From NCBI GenBank assembly GCA_030598025.1, contig JAUVQS010000086.1, positions 1-6,697 of the forward strand: a stretch of DNA of 6,697 bases, in the 5' to 3' direction. Shown here piece after piece: positions 4,548 to 6,697 of this stretch. Positions within the stretch are counted from its first letter, which is position 1. Every line of letters begins with the position of its first letter. A model generated the notes under the pieces. That model was not told the DNA's origin and ran no database searches. It saw nothing but the letters and a program-made list of their open reading frames with translations. The translations under genes and the position numbers were made by a program. Origin of the DNA: Acidimicrobiia bacterium (lineage in GTDB: Bacteria; Actinomycetota; Acidimicrobiia; Spongiisociales; JAHEDJ01).

Positions 4548-5329
4548 TAGACGATTCGTCCGCGGCCGCAGTACACGGTGCAGTCGCCATCGCGAACGAA
4601 TCCGACGACGGTCATCCCCAGCTCCTCCCCCAGTTCGACGGCCAGCGAGGAAGCGGCTGATATGCCGCACAGCAGAGGGAATCCGGCCACGGCCGCCTTC
4701 TGTACGACTTCGAAAGAGATCCGCCCCGACACGAACAGAATGAGATCATCGAATCGCCATCGAGCCGGCGCCAGGGATCCGACCAGTTGGTCAACGGCAT
4801 TGTGGCGACCAACGTCCTCACGCAAGGCGATCAACTCGCCGTCGGCGGTTACGGCCGCAGCCGCGTGGATGCCACCGGTCTCCTCGAAATTGGCTTGCTC
4901 CGCTCGCATCAAATCAGGTAGCCCGGCCAGCACATCTACATCAAGCCTCAGGTCCGAGTTGAGAGGACCGGACGCAACACGAACCGCGTCAATTGATGCC
5001 TTGCCGCACACCCCACAGGACGACGTCGAATAGAAGTTCCTCTTGAACCTCTCCGGGTCGACGATCACTCCGTCCGCCAATCTGAGGTTCCAACGGTTCT
5101 CGTCGATTTCCTCCACGCCGGCCACTTCACCCGGACCCAGAAGAATCCCCTCCGTGAGTGCGAAGCCGAGCATCAAGTCGGCATCGTGACCCGGAGTCCG
5201 CATCACGACGGCCAGCGGAGTCCCCTCGAGTCTGATCTCGAGAGGTGCCTCCTCGACAACGCGGTCGGCGGCGAGCTGCCAGCCGGATCCTGTTCGACGA
5301 TCAACTTCGCGCTCAACGATTCCGGCCAT
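4547..5329 (-). CDS. fdhD: Formate dehydrogenase accessory sulfurtransferase FdhD
   Basis: FdhD carries sulfur from a cysteine desulfurase to the bis-MGD molybdenum or tungsten cofactor, which is required for active formate dehydrogenase; it acts in the cytoplasm. The 260-residue length is normal. Visible signatures in order: EAPLEIRLEGTPLAVVMRTPG (27-47), GFALTEGIL (55-63), the sulfur-relay cysteines in SSCGVCGKASID (C105 and C108), TGGIHAAA (151-158), EDVGRHNAVDQ (171-181), SGRISFE (201-207) and CGISAASSLAVELG (221-234). Both catalytic cysteines are present. The ATG start lies 6 nt after TACGTT on the minus strand, a leaderless pattern. No formate dehydrogenase subunit or molybdopterin gene is in the window, so its client lies elsewhere. 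It is divergent from the TPP-controlled thiB and convergent with the stress protein gene. Confidence 0.96.
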   Translation of the reverse strand: MAGIVEREVDRRTGSGWQLAADRVVEEAPLEIRLEGTPLAVVMRTPGHDADLMLGFALTEGILLGPGEVAGVEEIDENRWNLRLADGVIVDPERFKRNFYSTSSCGVCGKASIDAVRVASGPLNSDLRLDVDVLAGLPDLMRAEQANFEETGGIHAAAAVTADGELIALREDVGRHNAVDQLVGSLAPARWRFDDLILFVSGRISFEVVQKAAVAGFPLLCGISAASSLAVELGEELGMTVVGFVRDGDCTVYCGRGRIV

Positions 5330-5335
5330 GGGGAG

Positions 5336-5341
5336 AACGTA
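5336..5341 (-). promoter_or_regulatory. -10 box TACGTT of fdhD, leaderless-type
   Basis: On the minus strand TACGTT is followed by CTCCCC and then the fdhD ATG, giving the same TANNNT plus 6 nt spacing as at 1046 and 3293. No Shine-Dalgarno sequence is present. A 7-bp repeat array begins 5 bp further upstream, in the space a -35 element would use. Confidence 0.5.
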
Positions 5342-5346
5342 CTACG

Positions 5347-5367
5347 CAATAGCCAATAGCCATTAGC
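5347..5367. repeat. Heptanucleotide tandem repeat, three units
   Basis: CAATAGC at 5347-5353 and 5354-5360 is followed by CATTAGC at 5361-5367, so three 7-bp units lie head to tail with one substitution. The array sits directly upstream of the fdhD -10 box. A gain or loss of one unit would shift upstream promoter sequence by 7 bp. Confidence 0.7.
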
Positions 5368-5391
5368 CCCGACGCACACGAGTAGCGGTGG

Positions 5392-5421
5392 GCAATTCGC
5401 TATTGCCAATTGCCAATTGCC
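5392..5421. repeat. Second heptanucleotide array, four units, related and partly inverted
   Basis: GCAATTC, GCTATTG, CCAATTG and CCAATTG run continuously from 5392 to 5419, followed by CC. GCTATTG is the exact reverse complement of CAATAGC in the first array, so the two arrays are a related, inverted pair around about 24 bp of unrelated sequence. It lies midway between fdhD and the TPP riboswitch. Confidence 0.65.
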
Positions 5422-5462
5422 GGTCGCCTCAGATCAACTCGTCCACCGACGCAACAAAGAAG

Positions 5463-5468
5463 TATCCT
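5463..5468 (+). promoter_or_regulatory. -10 box TATCCT upstream of the TPP riboswitch
   Basis: TATCCT fits the TANNNT box and would place the transcript start near 5475, a few nucleotides before the aptamer. No convincing -35 hexamer is visible. This is placement by motif and by where the riboswitch begins. Confidence 0.4.
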
Positions 5469-5477
5469 TCAGGCAGA

Positions 5478-5590
5478 ACACCACCCCGGGGAGTCGGGAT
5501 AGCCGACTGAGAGGGAAGCCCGCCGTGAGGCGATCGCTACCGACCCGTGGAACCTGAACTGGGTTATGCCAGCGGAGGAAGCGAGTGGAC
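5478..5590 (+). promoter_or_regulatory. TPP (thiamine pyrophosphate) riboswitch aptamer
   Basis: The conserved THI-element cores are present in order. P2 pairs CGGG (5487-5490) with CCCG (5544-5547). P3 is AGTCGG/CCGACT (5492-5497 and 5503-5508), directly followed by the invariant CTGAGAG (5507-5513). An optional P3a hairpin CGCC-GTGA-GGCG is at 5521-5532. The second conserved half, ACCTGAACTGGGTTATGCC (5552-5570), includes P5 CTGG/CCAG (5559-5562 and 5569-5572) and runs into AGCGGAGGAA. P1 is probably CCAC (5481-5484) with GTGG (5585-5588), as in the Bacillus layout, though a short stem. TPP binding normally represses the downstream gene; here that is the thiamine-binding protein gene at 5659. 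Confidence 0.93.
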
Positions 5591-5651
5591 GACCACATTG
5601 CACAATCATCGGTTCCTCCCGGTGCCACCGCGCCGCCGGCACTAGGAAGGA
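5574..5651 (+). promoter_or_regulatory. Riboswitch expression platform sequestering the thiB ribosome binding site
   Basis: The Shine-Dalgarno AGGAAGGA (5644-5651) lies 7 nt before the thiB ATG. TTCCT (5613-5617) can pair with AGGAA (5644-5648), stacked near GGTGCC/GGCACT (5621-5626 and 5638-5643, one G-U), which hides the ribosome binding site. The same strand, TTCCTCC (5613-5619), is also perfectly complementary to GGAGGAA (5574-5580) in the conserved 3' part of the aptamer. Ligand-bound aptamer would hold 5574-5580, leave 5613-5619 free and favour the masking hairpin (off). Without TPP the alternative helix would expose the ribosome binding site (on). The pairings are visible; the switching is inferred. 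Confidence 0.6.
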
Positions 5652-5658
5652 ATCCAAA

Positions 5659-6697
5659 ATGAGAGCATTCGCCCTAGGAATCGTATTCTGTACCGCTACC
5701 GCGGCGTGCGGCGGAACCTCCGCTGAACCTTCCACGGCCCCTCCCGACACCCTCAGGCTGGTCACACACCAATCGTTTGCCGTCTCGGACGGAATCATCG
5801 AGGCGTTCGAGGCAGAGCACAACGTAACGGTGGAGATCCTGCGTTCCGACGACGCCGGCACGATGCTCAATCAAGCCATCCTGACCAAGGGCAATCCGCT
5901 CGGAGACGTGATCTTTGGAATCGACAATACGTTCCTGAGCCGCGCCCTGGAAGCTGAGATTCTCGAACCATATGAGTCCCCGCAACTGGCGACCGTTCCC
6001 GATCACCTGAAACTGGACCCCGGCCACAGAGCCACACCCATCGATTTCGGAGACGTCTGCATCAACTTCGACCGCTCGACCATCGGCGACGAAGCGGCGC
6101 CACAATCCCTCCTCGAACTGACCGATGAGGAGTTTCGAGGTCAGCTCGTGGTCGAGAACCCGGCTACATCATCGCCGGGTCTTGCTTTTCTGTTGGCGAC
6201 CATCGCCGAGTTCGGCGAGGAGGGCGGCTACACGTGGCAGGACTACTGGGCAGACCTGCGAGACAATGATGTCGCAGTGACTGCCGGTTGGGATGACGCC
6301 TACTACAGCCGATTCTCCGGTGGAGCGGGCCAGGGTGATCGACCGCTGGTGGTGTCCTATGCGTCTTCGCCACCGGTAGAAGTGATCTACTCGGAATCGC
6401 CACCCGATGAGGCCCCGACCGGCGTGATGGAAGCCGGATGCTTCCGCCAGATCGAGTTCGCCGGTGTGCTCGCCGGAACCGATGCTCCTGGTCTCGCGGC
6501 CGCTTTCATCGACTTCATGCTGGGTATCGAGTTCCAGGAGGACATCCCGCTCAACATGTTCGTGTTTCCTGCCAATGCAGAGGCCCGACTTCCTGATGTG
6601 TTCGTTGAACACACGAAGATCCCCGACACTTTCGCAACCCTCGCCCCGGACTTGATTGACGCCAACCGACAGCGGTGGATCGAGGAGTGGGATGCTG
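5659..6697 (+). CDS. thiB: Thiamine ABC transporter substrate-binding lipoprotein (3' end beyond the window)
   Basis: This is the extracytoplasmic receptor of the ThiBPQ importer for thiamine and its phosphates. 346 codons are visible with no stop, slightly more than E. coli TbpA (327), so little is missing. Residues 1-16 are a short signal peptide, with a lipobox-like TAAC ending at Cys17 and a Ser/Pro linker after it. Family matches in order: LRLVTHQSFAVSDGIIEAFE (32-51), GDVIFGIDNTFLSRALE (82-98), PIDFGDVCINFDR (127-139), VENPATSSPGLAFLLA (165-180), VAVTAGWDDAYYSRF (205-219) and VVSYASSPPVEVIY (231-244). The last three correspond to the thiamine-binding Ser, Trp and Tyr region of TbpA. The TPP riboswitch just upstream independently supports thiamine transport. 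A good ribosome binding site (5644-5651) sets the start. Permease and ATPase genes are expected to follow. Confidence 0.94.
   Translation, partial: MRAFALGIVFCTATAACGGTSAEPSTAPPDTLRLVTHQSFAVSDGIIEAFEAEHNVTVEILRSDDAGTMLNQAILTKGNPLGDVIFGIDNTFLSRALEAEILEPYESPQLATVPDHLKLDPGHRATPIDFGDVCINFDRSTIGDEAAPQSLLELTDEEFRGQLVVENPATSSPGLAFLLATIAEFGEEGGYTWQDYWADLRDNDVAVTAGWDDAYYSRFSGGAGQGDRPLVVSYASSPPVEVIYSESPPDEAPTGVMEAGCFRQIEFAGVLAGTDAPGLAAAFIDFMLGIEFQEDIPLNMFVFPANAEARLPDVFVEHTKIPDTFATLAPDLIDANRQRWIEEWDA

Noticed and set aside
4113..4550. Open frames of 126-132 codons on both strands in the usp-fdhD gap
   Set aside because: They cross the hairpins of the inverted repeat, lack ribosome binding sites and family motifs, and mirror each other as expected of a palindrome.
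5465..5579. Alternative riboswitch P1 pairing TCCTTC (5465-5470) with GGAGGA (5574-5579)
   Set aside because: The 5' strand overlaps the proposed -10 box and lies too far from P2 for the family. CCAC/GTGG (5481-5484 and 5585-5588) fits the known layout better.
5674..6665. Minus-strand open frames of 79-147 codons opposite the last gene
   Set aside because: The plus-strand frame is a convincing thiamine-binding protein with a riboswitch and ribosome binding site; the opposite frames are shadows.
1..6697. CRISPR array, tRNA or rRNA gene, prophage or defence gene cluster
   Set aside because: I looked for regular spaced repeats, tRNA-like cloverleaf ends and transposase or nuclease motifs on both strands and saw none.

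Overview
The window looks like chromosome from a high-GC actinobacterium, plausibly Acidimicrobiia or a relative. This rests on GC-rich coding sequence, the actinobacterial flavour of the universal stress protein and the PH-like protein, a DmdC/FadE5-type acyl-CoA dehydrogenase, and several start codons placed 6 nt after a TANNNT box, as in leaderless mRNAs. No marker gene is present, so the taxonomy is inference.

Layout. A minus-strand gene runs off the left edge; its N-terminus (basic, one membrane anchor, start of a probable TlpA/thioredoxin domain) is visible at 1-215. A 227-bp divergent spacer holds a 12-bp inverted repeat and an extended -10 box. Plus-strand genes follow: a GNAT acetyltransferase (443-994), a 600-residue acyl-CoA dehydrogenase (1058-2860), a dodecin-like protein (3003-3215), a small PH-like protein of unknown function (3305-3661) and a universal stress protein (3725-4129). 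Each seems to have its own promoter, so this is a run of single-gene units rather than an operon. The stress protein converges on fdhD (minus, 4547-5329), and the 417 bp between them are almost filled by a ~392-bp imperfect inverted repeat built around two inverted REP-like double hairpins.

Divergent from fdhD, after two arrays of 7-bp repeats, lies a TPP riboswitch (about 5478-5590). It is followed by a lipoprotein that is clearly the thiamine-binding subunit of an ABC importer (thiB, from 5659, cut by the right edge). The leader contains a mutually exclusive pairing scheme in which one 7-nt segment can pair either with the conserved 3' part of the aptamer or with the Shine-Dalgarno region of thiB. 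This suggests translational control.

Functions are mostly housekeeping: acyl-CoA oxidation, flavin-related storage, stress response, formate dehydrogenase maturation and thiamine salvage. I see no defence system, mobile gene or clearly new multi-gene system. The most distinctive material is non-coding: the long palindromic element at 4145-4536, the hairpin-bearing repeats at 2853-2949, the heptad arrays at 5347-5421, and the riboswitch expression platform.
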